Positions 26,101-34,936 are shown, counted from the first letter of the stretch. The stretch is 64,000 nt of DNA from Annona cherimola (GCA_030490835.1 CM059975.1:14513579-14577578); one strand, 5' to 3'. Notes: generated by a model not told the origin, from the letters alone. Translations and numbers: made by a program.

Positions 26101-26358
26101 TGTCAAAAACAGGATTATTTTACCGCGCGGATCACATCTCTCGACTGAAGAGGAAGGCGAGAAACTCGGAGTTTTGCACCTCTGCAGCGGCTTGGATTTC
26201 CGATTTGAAATGAGATTTTTACCGATTTAACAGAGGAGAGAGAGAGAGAGAGCGCTGGAACATACCAATTTCTTAGACTCGACTCCATGACTGAAGTGCT
26301 TCTTCCATTCGTCTTCGGTGTGGCAAGCGATGACGACTCCAACCTCGGGCGTTGCCAT
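17191..26358 (-). CDS. Thioredoxin h-type, three exons, 121 aa
   Basis: Small cytosolic-type disulfide reductase. Exons on the minus strand are 26358-26266 (31 codons), 17800-17678 (41 codons) and 17340-17191 (49 codons plus TAA). Every junction is phase 0 with GT/AG sites (donors GTATG and GTAAG, acceptors ATAG and GCAG). The joined protein is 121 aa, normal for the family. The redox site WCGPC lies at residues 40-44 and is preceded by VVVDFTAS; the cis-proline motif EAMPTF lies at 81-86; a KVDVDE stretch precedes exon 3. No transit peptide is seen, so the h class fits best; family knowledge places these in the cytosol, reduced by NADPH-thioredoxin reductase. The start is the first ATG after a TATA-like box and opens the typical MATxE-like N-terminus. 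Oddity: intron 1 spans 8.5 kb and contains an RTE LINE and several MITEs, whereas intron 2 is 337 bp. The coding sequence itself looks undamaged. Confidence 0.95.
18044..21184 (+). CDS. RTE LINE polyprotein: endonuclease plus reverse transcriptase
   Basis: Uninterrupted ORF of 1046 aa. Residues about 97-335 form an APE-like endonuclease: SWNVGTL at 101-107, QETRW at 130-134, SAYAPQ at 198-203, GGDLNGHVG at 233-241, SQIDFF at 299-304 and a terminal QHR at 328-330. Residues about 560-860 form the reverse transcriptase: GPDNIP near 576, FIDLEKAYD at 699-707, [10 protein letters not shown] at 757-766 and the catalytic FADD at 790-793. The C-terminal 150 residues carry a GRP-containing basic tail and the AADPT ending seen in plant RTE proteins. 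The enzyme would nick target DNA and copy its RNA at the nick (target-primed reverse transcription). The N-terminal 80 residues hold three copies of a 23-residue repeat. All visible catalytic residues are present. The first ATG of the open frame is used as start; an earlier start is excluded by in-frame stops. Confidence 0.93.
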   Translation: MDSENILKIVNARASPVSDALQRSLAVVRNEQGLLGRFPRSDALHRSPDVVRNGQGLLGRPPGSDAPQQRPVVTKSQQRFPCLYGRGLGKKVISKRKVRFASWNVGTLSGKSMEVVDVMRRRKINIACLQETRWKGEKAKEINGFKLWYIGKDDNRNGVGIIVDNNFINKVVDVNRVNDRIIQIKLVLGAEVLNVISAYAPQVGLDDRIKKQFWDDLDSIMQRTSNQEKVVIGGDLNGHVGKEKVGYERSHEGFGFGIRNEMGNAILDFAIAYDLVIANTLFQKRDEHLITFKSGTNSSQIDFFLIRKLDRSLCINCKVIPGESLAMQHRLLVMDIYTQKESTKIKGNVIPKIKWWNLKGNNIELFRKRMIEEVKWDTQEDGVESMWDKVATNIKEVGQSIVGVYKNCRFSHRETWWWNEDVQKAINDKQEKFKTWQENKNDTNLQQYKLSKKATKKIISDAKYKAYENLYNRLGTRQGEKDIFTLAKLRENKGKDLTHIRCIKSEDQRVLVKDDNIKERWKTYFYSLLNDTSHEQLTLDVSLNREENRNISYFTKIRISEVKEALRKMKIGKALGPDNIPIEAWKCMGDVGATWLKIFFNKIIKTKLMPSEWRKSIIVPIYKNKGDIQNCANYRGIKLMSHTMKLWERVIEHRLRRETNISENQFGFMPGRSTIEAIFLLRQLFEKYREKKKNLYMIFIDLEKAYDRVPRKLIWQVMRKKGINDRYIDIIKDMYERAVTNVRTISGDTNVFPVKIGLHQGSTLSPYLFTLVIDEITRHLQEEVPWCMLFADDIVLIDETKEGLNLKLNRWVDALESNGFRISRTKTEYMKCNFNNSENPDEEPIKILDQAVTRTNHFRYLGSIVQENGKIEKNIIHRIQAGWKKWRSASGILCDRRVPVKLKGKFYKTAIRPAMLYGAECWAVKEQHIQKMSVAEMRMLRWMSGKTRKDKIRNEITRENLKVKPIYDKMRENRLRWFGHVKRRPEVAPVRKTEFIQVEGGRRMRGRPKKTWMEVIKQDLKKLQITENLVLNRQEWRNRIHAADPT
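18077..18282 (+). repeat. Three-copy 69-bp repeat in the LINE ORF
   Basis: Near-identical units begin near 18077, 18145 and 18214, each starting GCTAGGGCG and containing AAGCGACGCG. They translate in frame as SDALxRSxxVVRNxQGLLGR-like units in the N-terminus of the LINE protein; the third copy is the most diverged. Confidence 0.8.
21847..22026. mobile_element. Short Tourist-like MITE in the thioredoxin intron
   Basis: Starts GGGGTGTTGGGAGCAAG; interior has TACAACTACCCTTTC and CACCCATATCATATCACATC, both family A signatures. Confidence 0.5.
22112..22638. mobile_element. About 530-bp MITE (family C), most complete copy
   Basis: GAGGCTCCACTTCTATGTAA at the left pairs imperfectly with TTCATAGAAGAAGGACC at the right. 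Hallmarks in order: CTAACCCATTCTATTTAACAT, TACATTTGCTAAAAAATA, ATTAGAATGTAATAATACT and ATTTTATTACATTGATTTTC. At least five other copies occur in the window. It carries no ORF and sits in the thioredoxin intron. Confidence 0.7.
23933..24302. mobile_element. TA-microsatellite-bounded MITE (family D), copy 1
   Basis: Begins right after a (TA)n tract (23911-23932) and ends just before another (24303-24317). CCTGTGCAGTCGGACTGCAC at the left pairs with a GTGCAGTCGCATGCACTGG-type sequence at the right. The interior holds GGACCCCAC and ATTAAACTATTTTATTACG. In the thioredoxin intron. Confidence 0.7.
24335..24668. mobile_element. TA-bounded MITE (family D), copy 2
   Basis: Follows copy 1 after only a TA/AG microsatellite. 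Starts ATTCCTGTGCAGTGAAG and ends AAAGCTGCACTTGAATATAT. Interior GTCCATACACGTCCAATTGAG matches the family. Confidence 0.65.
24690..24885 (+). mobile_element. 5'-truncated SINE related to 56392-56687
   Basis: AGTGGTGTATTCTCCCC, GTCCACTAGTTGGGATTTT, GGTAAGATATTTGTAGAATC and GTAAGAATGTCTC follow the order of the 3' two thirds of the SINE at 56392. It ends in an A-rich run. In the thioredoxin intron. Confidence 0.55.
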
Positions 26359-26441
26359 TTTTCTCTCGCTCTCTTCTCGTTCTTCTTCCTTCGCTGCTGC
26401 CGCGGAACGTACGATGAATTGATTCCCTTTCTTCACCCCCT

Positions 26442-26449
26442 CTTAAATA
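26442..26449 (-). promoter_or_regulatory. TATA-like box of the thioredoxin gene
   Basis: TATTTAAG read on the minus strand lies 84 bp upstream of the start codon at 26358. This leaves room for a transcription start near 26415 and a short purine-rich leader. Confidence 0.6.
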
Positions 26450-26635
26450 GACGTACAGCTGTACAGCCCTCACAAAAAAAATGAAAACAAGATGTGCGGC
26501 AGTCGGCTAATCTCGGCCGTCCACGTTGCTTCTTGACGACGATCTTATGGTCAACCACGACTTTTGTTTGCTTCCCTTGAACTACAACTGCTTAGCCGCC
26601 AGCCTTGGGGACGCTTGGAAAGGGGGGAGGGTGCG

Positions 26636-26861
26636 ATGCGGAATGAATTTCAAAACACTTTATTATTCAATTAGTCATTATATTTTTTTACTTTTATTCT
26701 TATATTTTAATTATTTTTCTATCAATTATTTTTCAACAAATCTATTTATTTTAACTTTATCCATATCATTTTTTATCAATTACATAATTTTCAAAATATA
26801 TTTTTTTTACTTCCATCAATACCACATTCCCACAACTTTTATCTTCCCAAATGTGCCTTGG
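26636..26861. mobile_element. Tourist-like MITE relative of 34952-35221
   Basis: The right end CCCAAATGTGCC followed by TTG and the interior TTTATTTTAACTTTATCC match the copy at 34952; the left end is degraded. It lies about 190 bp upstream of the thioredoxin TATA-like box. Confidence 0.55.
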
Positions 26862-26948
26862 ATGCAATCCTAAATGCAGATGCAAAAATTCATGTGAGGC
26901 CCGCATATTGGCCAGCTTTATTTACGAATGGAACCGAATGATATTCAA

Positions 26949-27052
26949 ATGATATAAAATTCTAGGATTGAATCAATAGATAAGAATGTAGTTATTTGTA
27001 ATGATATAAAATTCTAGGATTGAATCAATAGATAAGAATGTAGTTATTTGTA
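26949..27052. repeat. Perfect 52-bp tandem duplication
   Basis: Two exact copies of a 52-bp unit starting AATGATATAAAATTCTAGG lie head to tail, with no differences visible. This points to a recent slippage or unequal-exchange event, about 500 bp upstream of the thioredoxin promoter. Confidence 0.9.
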
Positions 27053-27948
27053 TTGAGAATAAGTAAAGTAATATTATATTAAAATTTTAAAAATTATCTG
27101 AAAAATTATCTTAATAACAGTAATACAAATTCAATTTAAGAATTTTATATAATTTGATACAAATCTTAAAAAAAACAACACACCAAATGCTTGCATTTGT
27201 TTTAATGCACCCGCTAACAATGGAGATGTCGTCATTGCGCGAGCCAAATGTCAGCTATAAATGGGATCCAAACTGTTGCAATTTTAAATTTTGGTTTTTG
27301 TTGCTATGTTTACGGAGATATCAGACCATCATGCTATCATGAGATGAGATGTGGGGAACTCTGCGTACAGACTAACGAACTCCATCAGAGCATCGGAGAA
27401 TCGGTGACACTTGCGTCGTCTACAGCCAACTAACATGACAACGTATTCAACTTCTCGGATGCCAAACGTCACCGCGTTCGAGGGATGAGATGAGATTAGC
27501 CGTGACGTTGGTGACTTTGTACGTATGCGCCGCTGCCAGGCGCGGCATCCAGCATCTTTTGCTTTCTATCTTCTTATGATTTCAACTATTTGGATGAATC
27601 ATCAAAATGGTACGAACATAATCGGAACCATTGGATGATTTCAATGGCAAATATGAAATTTTTCTTTACAACAGGCGTTATTATTAGAACAAATGTTTAA
27701 AATCGAAAAGATTGGAGGGCCAAAATGCATAAAAGCTCAACTCAACTCAACTCAACCCAACTCTAGCATCTTCTAGACTTTTCTATCCTAGGATAGGGTG
27801 TGTATCTTCTGCTCGCATGTGTCGTTTCTTAGACGCCTGTTATCTGCGGCCTGTGAAAAGCGTGATTTGTCAGAAACGTTTTCGCGAAAATCGAGGCATG
27901 CGTATGTCGACACCTGTGTCTCAAGTTGTTGACACCCGTGTTCGTGTG

Positions 27949-28128
27949 TTCGGGACCGTGGTTCAATGCATCGGGTGTACTTCATCCATTTTTTTTTATT
28001 TTTTTTTAAACTTGTTTAATTTATACACATGTTAAATAGACTTAGATTAGCATTTTCATAAAAAAAAGTTCAAAAAAAAATTAAAAAAAATGGGTGAAGT
28101 ACACCCAGGTGCATTGAGGCCACGGTCC
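27949..28128. mobile_element. Foldback MULE-like MITE (family F), copy 2
   Basis: GTTCGTGTG occurs at 27940-27948 and 28129-28137, a perfect 9-bp duplication. Ends are GGACCGTGG at the left and CCACGGTCC at the right, extending imperfectly to GGGTGTACTTCA on each arm. The core contains TTTATACACATGTTAAAT, shared with copies 1 and 3. Confidence 0.75.
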
Positions 28129-28224
28129 GTTCGTGTGAGCGTGCAATGGCGGAGCAGAGCCTTTGACGAGGGGAAAAAAAATTCACGAGAGCAAGAGCGT
28201 AATATTAACCGTCTGTTTTCCAAT

Positions 28225-28488
28225 GAATAAAATTTTTTTTTAAAAAATTTGGAGAGTAAAAATTATTAAATAATATGATATGATAGAAGTAATAATGAGT
28301 AGTAACGAAAATAAAATTAAAATAGATATATTAGTTGTGTGGATCGTTGTATATAAATGATTAAAAAGTAAGGTAGTTATACAGTCAAATGTGAAAAAAT
28401 GATTAAAAAATATGATAATTGTGAAGAGTAAAAAGATTTAGATTGAAAAATTTTAACTTAACATTTTCTATTAATTGCCAAACACATC
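28225..28488. mobile_element. Tourist-like MITE (family A), reverse orientation
   Basis: Ends in TTGCCAAACACATC followed by TTA; interior AATAAAATTAAAATAGATA and related blocks match the family. Left end diverged. Confidence 0.55.
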
Positions 28489-29656
28489 TTAAATTCGCAA
28501 GAAGGGAGACATAATATTATTCCAGAGAGTAATGCGTAAAAATAATTATATTTTTAAGTACTGTTAAAATTTTAAGAGAGAAATTTTTTAAATTTTCGAA
28601 AATTCAGATGGGCAGCTACCCCCTCAACTATACGTGGCTCTGCCGCTATAGATGCAGCCTGAAATTTGTAATGAGATTGGAGCATTAGCCTTTATATGGA
28701 CAAAAATTCATGCGAACGAAATCTGAGTACGCCACAAAAGAATAAGATAGATACAATTCAGTTTCTAATTGGAAATTAAAAATACATCAATAAATTTTCC
28801 CCTTGTCGTGTCCATGATACTTGTGAAAATTTACGAGTCCATTAGCAACCACGTGGTAAAAGTTATGGGAAGAATTTTTACTCATGCATATATTTTATTT
28901 TTATTTATAGATAATATCATAATATAACATCGATCGTCTCCCCTGTTGCACCTGTATTTGATTATTAATTTTATTATTATCATATTTTCTTGTATTCTTT
29001 TTCATTTCAAGCAAAATTTGATCTATATACAGTCATATACCCCTCTTATTGCAAATATAGCAGACCGGTGATCTTCATTAATTTGGAGCCTGGTTAGCTC
29101 TGTTGATGCAAATTGAAAGGAGCCTCGGATGCTATCACGCGTTGCAATTGCAACTTGCAACTGCAGTGTTTTTATTTTATTTTATTTTAAATCTTTTTTA
29201 AAAAAAAAAGCTACTGCAGGCTTGGTGATGTGGCACGTAAGTCGCGCACTACGATGGCTAATATAAAAATTTATGATTGATTGTTAAAACGAAAAAATAT
29301 ATATATATATATATATATTCCACAACTTTTTCATTGTTGTTTATAACTCATCTAAAAATATATTTTTCTATTTTATTCTACAGATTTTTTACTTCAAATA
29401 GTAGAAAAAACCACACTCCTAACAAAAATAAATTTAGCATATTTAAGAGCAATGTGTCTTTTTAAAAATAAAATGAGAGCAATGTGTCTCTGAAAAATAA
29501 ATAAGAATAATATATTTCCTGAAAATTTATAGGAATATGTCAAAGCTTCAACGTATAGAAATTTAGATAATAACATTAAAAAAAAATAAAAGTGAAAGAT
29601 ACAGAAGCTCCCAGATGGAGAGACAAGCAGTTTCCGATGTCACGGTGGTTTCACCC

Positions 29657-29939
29657 GGAACCTGATCCTGTGCACCTGGGTGCACTTAGCTTCAGTGCAC
29701 CCCGGTGCATTAAATTTATTTTAACTTATTTTTTTATTTTTAAATTTTTTTTATACAGATGTTAATCTAAGTGTATTTAACGCGTGTATCAGTTTTTACC
29801 ATTTTTGGATTATTTTATATATTTATTTTTAATTTTTAAAAATCAGTGACATACCTAAAATAAATTTCATTTGTATAAAAAAAATTAAAAAAAATAAAAA
29901 ATAGTGGGTTAATGCACCGGGTGCATAGGTTCGGGATCC
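29657..29939. mobile_element. Foldback MULE-like MITE (family F), copy 3
   Basis: GTTTCACCC (29648-29656) and GTTTCGCCC (29940-29948) form a 9-bp duplication with one mismatch. Ends are GGAACCTGATCCTGTGCACC and the reverse of GGATCCCGAACCTATGCACC. The core has TTTTTACCATTTTTGGAT and AAAAATCAGTGAC, as in copy 1. Confidence 0.75.
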
Positions 29940-30589
29940 GTTTCGCCCACTGTTTCCCAACTTCTGGTAAGTCGACTCTTTGTTGTACACTGGCCGTTCA
30001 TTCATCTTCTTGCTCCTGCTAGATCTTGGTCAATCAACGCTGTTCATTGAATGGGCCATCTGTGGAATAGTGTTGTAGAAGTCTCAGATTTCTAATTCAT
30101 ATAACATGTATTGTTTTATTTGCATTATTGTTTTGAATTTCATAAGCAGCCGTCTCCTACTACTACTCGTATTATGCTGCTTTTTTTTCTTCAGTCTTCC
30201 TTGACGGTTCATGTCATCCATCCCTCACATGCATGCTCGATGTTTAGGGCAACGAGACATACATATCCAATCTCGACCGTTTATTCTCTCAATGATCACA
30301 CGTCTTTATTATCTTGTTGTCATTTAGCTTTTGATCTCTGGATTCTCTAAATGATCTACATCATTCATTTTCGTCAACGGTTGGATTTTAATTTCCTCTC
30401 TGAGATGGGCCTGGCCACACCTGGGGAGGCGTCCAAAGGTTGGTTTATTTCATCCAATAAAAGTCCAATGTTGGAGACATGGATAGCCCAAGAATTTTGT
30501 TTCCCATTTCGATTTCCATGGGTGCCAAATGAAATCTATTTCAAAAAGAAAGCAAGAACGGAGAGGCCCCAAGACGTTTAATTAATTAA

Positions 30590-30873
30590 AGATGTATTCA
30601 GAAAGTGAGAAAACTTTTAATGAAAATTTTTTTTTGTGAAAGTTTTTAAAATGTAAGAAAATCATGTGATATAATATGAATAATGATGATGAGTAAAAAG
30701 AATAAAGTTAAAATAGATAAATTAGACATATGAGTAGCTGTGCAAGAATAATTAAAAAGTTTGATAGTTATATAGAAAAAAGTGAAAAAATAATTAAAAA
30801 TAAAGTAATTGTAGGTAATGAAAAGTTTTAGCTTGAAATATTTTTAATGTAAACAAACTCCCTCTTGAATCAA
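30590..30873. mobile_element. Tourist-like MITE (family A), reverse orientation
   Basis: Starts GATGTATTCAGAAAGTGAG; interior has GATGATGAGTAAAAAGAAT and AAGTTAAAATAGATAAAT as in other reverse copies; ends near GTAAACAAACTCCC. Confidence 0.55.
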
Positions 30874-30924
30874 AATCTCCCAAGATGATGTCACATTCAT
30901 ACACATCAATTAATTTGTTACTGG

Positions 30925-31475
30925 GGTGTTAATGGTCATAATTAACTCGTTAACCCGCTCATCTAATCTGTTTATAAATGATTTTAAATTGAGATTTTTG
31001 AATAAATGAGTTATGCTTCACTAACTCATTCAATTATTTAATTAAACAAGCAAATTAGAATTAAGATTGTATAACTCATCAACCTGTTTAGCAGCCCATT
31101 TAACCTGTTTAATATATTTAACTCATTTAACCCATTAAAATTTTATATATAAATGTAAATTCCTTAGTTATTTTCCCCGACTAGGTCTTTTTCATGCTAC
31201 CTAATTTTTTCCGTTACTATCTTATTTTCATTTCTCCTATGTTGACAACACCCTCTGGCCTCTCATTGCAAGAGCATCGTATTCTAGAGTCTAGGCACTG
31301 AAGTCATTTACAATACAACCGTTAACAACTCGTCAATCCGTTCATCAAATGAGTTGTAAATGAGTTAGAGTTGAAGTTTTTTTAAATGGATTAATAAATG
31401 GACTAAAGTTGATATATTTTAAATGAATTAGGATTAAGATTAGACTCCGATTCATCCAAACTGATCAATTAACGG
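30925..31475. mobile_element. Family E element, copy 2
   Basis: Follows the copy at 45205 block by block: TTTATAAATGATTTTAAATT, AACTCATCAACCTGTTTAG, TTCCTTAGTTATTTTCC, then a TAAATGAGTTAGAGTTGAAG right arm. It lies 90 bp from the Pack-MULE. Confidence 0.55.
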
Positions 31476-31860
31476 CTTTGATAATCATGTCCAAGGCCGA
31501 CGCATATGCGAAGTGCATTATTATCACGTGCATGAGTTTTTGGATGCAATGTACACATCCAAATAGGGGTGCAACTTGGGCCGGGTTCAGCCCGAACCCA
31601 GAAATTTGCAGTGTTAAAAATCTGCAATTTTCAACCCGAACCAGATTTTATAGGCCTAAACCCGGACCAAATTTAAATAGTACTCAGGTTCGGGTTCGGG
31701 TGAACCCGAACACTGCCAACCCTAACCCGGTCAATTATTTATAAAATATTTATATTTTATATTTTTTTTTCATATCTGAGTCATTTCCCTTCGAGGCTTC
31801 GACGACCCTTCTGGAATCCAAAAATCAAATCTAGAATCCTTGGCACCTGCCGCTACCGCT

Positions 31861-32090
31861 GCGCCGCGCCCCTTGCTGCCAGCCTGCCATTGCAAATTTG
31901 CCTTGCCGCCGGCCGCTACGTGATCACCTGTTGCCCACTGCGCCGCGCCCCTTGCTGCCAGCCGGCCATTGCAGAAACCTATCACCCACTGCTCGCTGCG
32001 CCGCACCCCTTGCTGCCAGCCGGCCATTGAAGAAACCCATCACCCGCTGTCCGCTGCACCACACCTCTTGCTGCTAGCCTGCCATTGCCG
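31861..32090. repeat. 58-bp GC-rich minisatellite inside the Pack-MULE
   Basis: Copies starting at 31861, 31940, 31998 and 32056 share CCTTGCTGCCAGCC-like cores followed by GGCCATTG or TGCCATTG. The last three are spaced exactly 58 bp. GC content is far above the surroundings, suggesting a second acquired piece of unknown origin. Confidence 0.75.
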
Positions 32091-32235
32091 AAAAAACATT
32101 TTATATGAACTTTTTATCCAACTGGCTTTAATGGAAATTTTGTATCTGTCTATGCAGCCTTGCTCATTGTGATTAGCACATGCAGGACCTCTCTACACCA
32201 CATTTATAATCTCAACACTGGGAATAATCAGTCAA

Positions 32236-32710
32236 ATGAAGAAGAAGATGGCTACAACTGCTGCAGAGGATGCAATTCTTGGCATCCTTCAATCAAGCGA
32301 AGAGATACCTGATTCGGGCAAGTTTGCTAGCACTATTGGGATCGACCATAGTGAAATTGTCAACATTATCTAGAGTCTTCATGGTTTTGAGCTTGTAGAT
32401 GCCCAGGTTGTCTTTGTTCTCCAAATTCCTCTTTGCAGATGATTGTGGCTATTAATGTTGCATATTTTTTGAAGGGCATCTCACATAGATTCGTTGGACA
32501 TGAGTCTCTGTGGGAGTGGTGACTGAGGACACTGTGTTTATTGGATTTCATACTATAAAAGTGGATTATTCTCTATATGTGGTGCAGGATATTAAGAGGG
32601 AGTGGTGGGTGCTTACAGATGAAGGCAAATCCTACACTCTTGCGGGCTCTTCTAAAGTTCAATTGTTCAATGCTATCCCTCCCGAGGGAATTTCCCATGA
32701 AGAGCTATAG
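32236..32710 (+). pseudogene. Fragment of cytosolic phenylalanyl-tRNA synthetase alpha subunit gene
   Basis: The conceptual translation matches the N-terminus of the eukaryotic cytosolic PheRS alpha subunit, recognised by EDAILGILQ, DSGKFASTIGIDHSEIVN, SLHGFELVDAQ, then DIKREWWVLTDEGKSY and VQLFNAIPPEGISHEEL. The first block (32236-32406) and the second (32588-32707) are separated by a 181-bp intron (32407-32587) with GT and GCAG ends, placed between VDAQ and DIK in phase 0. The reading frame has an in-frame TAG at 32371 where the family has a lysine, and ends at TAG (32708) where a glutamine is expected, just before a donor-like GTTAGG. The catalytic domain is absent, so no working synthetase can be made. 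It lies inside the Pack-MULE, which explains its isolation. A short transcript or chimeric peptide remains possible but is not shown. Confidence 0.85.
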
Positions 32711-33045
32711 GTTAGGATTACCATATAAATAGAAATTGGTAAATGTTGCACTTCATTAAATGAAGTGGGGTTGGCTTGGGGATCATGTATTTCAGGTCTG
32801 ACTTTGAGGCTAATCTAGCTTGGATGACCACATTTGAACTATTGCTCTCTACATTACTAATGATGCATATATTTTAAATTTATTGATAAACTTAAAAGTT
32901 TTACAGAAATTTTTTGCTGCTTGCAAATTTTTAGTGGGAAAATTTGTCTTGAGGAGCAACGTAGAAATGTGTGTCAGTTGGGAAAAATAGGGTTAGGGTC
33001 AGGGTTTAGGTGAACCCGGGTTTCATGAGCCCGAGTTGCACCCCT

Positions 33046-34577
33046 ACATCCAAATGAGTCTTTTCCTTTTTCTTTTTTTTTTAAAAAGAAAATGATACCG
33101 CTCCAATCATCATGGAAATCATTTCATTTTTAGAGGAATTTTTTTTGTGACCTCTTGCTAGGATAATTTAGAAATTTTAGTAAATCCATAATGCTAAATA
33201 TTATCCATTTAGCTGAAATATTTGAAATTATTTTGATAAAATTCATGAAAAATTAACTACATCGTTTAAAAATTCTTGATTATGATAAGCCTCGGAGGTA
33301 GAAAGACAACAACTGTTTTCTTTATGTGAACAACAGAACAGTTGTTAATTATATAAGTTTTGTTACCCCACACATTCAAGTCTTTGCTAAAACAAACAAA
33401 TCAATATGCGTTTTGGCATACTTCGTTTATTCCAAGGGTTTGCTTTAAAAATAGTTGGTGATGTGAGCATGGGAGATGGATAAGGATGCGAAAGGATCCC
33501 GGGCTACCCCATACAACCTACCAGATATGGTTTTGTGGGAATTTCCTCTTCGATGTCTTTCTTACAGTCTCTTTGATACCTTACTAACGATCTCCCAATC
33601 CCAATTCCGCTTTGATATCTTTCTGACGATCTCTTTGATACCTTACTAACATCTCCCCGTCCCAATTCTGCTTTGGTATCTTTCTAACGATCTCTTTGAT
33701 ATATATACCTTACTAACGTTCTCCCAATCGTTTGATATCTTTCTAACGATTTTCCAACTCTAATTCTGCTTTCTATCTCTTGCCCCACCTCTCGTACAAG
33801 TGCCAAAGATGTGTGAACTCCGGGATTTGTACGGTAGAGGATACGCCGGGATTACGTGTTGGACCTGAAATAACAATTTCTTTTTCAAATATATTTGGTG
33901 GAAATAACATTAATGCACATATAAGATGAAAACATAATAATAATTAGGTGTCATAATTATACTTACGATCACATAATCATATAATCATCATCGAAATCAG
34001 AGTTTATAAGGCTGCAGTGCAAATAATTAATCACCATTCAAAGACTCTTGCCTCTACGTAGATACAGTTGACAAGGAGAGCTGCCGCTGCTAAATAGAAT
34101 CTAAATCAGGTGGCCATCGGCAATATAAAACACACATTTCCACACAATATACATATATGTCCAGAAATAAAATAAACATCCTCAGAGCCTACTCTAATCA
34201 AAGATTACCTTGGATCAGGCTCTCTTCCAGCCCTCCAAGAGCTCCAACACCCCTGTTAGATTTTCTTGTTTGACCTATTATCTAAGAAAGATAATGGTAA
34301 AATAGCATGATTTAGGGCAAATTCACTAAACAGACAAGTAATAGCGATAAATAAAAGCACATACATCTCAACATAAATAATTATGTTATTTTAAGTTCAT
34401 GTTTACGAGCTTGTACTAACCCCACACAACACAAGCATCAATGCAATGTCATGTTGATAACACATTCACAAGTCCGGACTATTAATACCAAGATAATACA
34501 AAGAACAAAACTTTAAATGAAATATAAACCGGTATAGCACATCTGCAAGAGCAGCAATTCTTTAATTGATCAATACT
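33046..34577. other. Non-coding stretch after the Pack-MULE
   Basis: Contains the minisatellite at 33548; no gene recognised. Confidence 0.55.
33548..33770. repeat. Minisatellite of about 62 bp, 3.5 copies
   Basis: Units starting near 33548, 33611, 33672 and 33731 share TTTGATATCTTTCTAACGAT and CTTACTAACG blocks. Copies differ by several substitutions and small indels. Confidence 0.75.
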
Positions 34578-34936
34578 TTATAACTTCCAATGCCCAGCAG
34601 CAACACGTTTAAAATTTTGCAATTTCAACTTCTTCTTTAAACTTCTATAGAAAGTTATCTCACAATGAATTACTTTGGAGTTTTTGAAATTTACACATCG
34701 ACATTTTTCTTCAATTTTTCGATGCCTTCTAACTCTCAAAAGTTCTCTTTTTATGGCCCCTTGATTACTTGAAAAATGACTTAGAAGATAGTCCAAGAGG
34801 TTTTCATAAAAATCTAATTTCGCTGAAATTTGCATTTCTGCTGCATCATAAAGGTTGACTTTTTGCTGTTCTAGTTGAGACAACAAGAAATCTAAACCAA
34901 AAAGTTGACATTTTTTGGTTTTTTTATATTTTTTAT
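34578..34936 (-). other. Unidentified open reading frame
   Basis: An open frame of about 120 codons, rich in Lys, Leu and Glu, with a stretch AAEMQISAKLDFYENLLDYL that could form amphipathic helices. The 5' part of the full 154-codon frame (above 34951) is MITE sequence, so the ATG there is not a credible start. No family was recognised. It could be an exon of a decayed gene or a chance frame. Confidence 0.2.

Larger units (their letters stand above)
17801..26265 (-). other. Giant first intron of the thioredoxin h gene
   Basis: The intron runs from the GTATG donor at 26265 to the ATAG acceptor at 17801, 8465 bp. Inside, in plus-strand order, are an RTE LINE (about 17941-21218), a Tourist-like copy (21847-22026), a 530-bp MITE (22112-22638), two TA-bounded MITEs (23933-24302 and 24335-24668) and a truncated SINE (24690-24885). 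The LINE ends only about 140 bp from the 3' splice site. The rest (roughly 22640-23900 and 24890-26260) shows no recognisable coding sequence. Confidence 0.85.
31565..33045. mobile_element. Pack-MULE-like DNA transposon with a captured gene fragment
   Basis: The ends are inverted repeats: AGGGGTGCAACTTGGGC at the left and its complement AGGGGTGCAACTCGGGC at the right, 16 of 17 identical. GGGTT/CCCGAA-rich sub-terminal inverted motifs follow inward. Directly outside, ACATCCAAAT occurs at 31555-31564 and again at 33046-33055, a perfect 10-bp target duplication. A 9-11 bp duplication with this kind of terminus is the hallmark of Mutator-like elements. No transposase is encoded, so it would be non-autonomous. 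Inside are a GC-rich minisatellite (31861-32090) and two exons plus the intron of a phenylalanyl-tRNA synthetase alpha gene. The fragment keeps its intron, so it was copied from DNA, not from mRNA. Confidence 0.85.

Noticed and set aside
31189..31260. LTR retrotransposon or other autonomous element near the Pack-MULE
   Set aside because: No gag, protease or integrase motifs and no long direct repeats were found; the sequence is the unique centre of a family E element.
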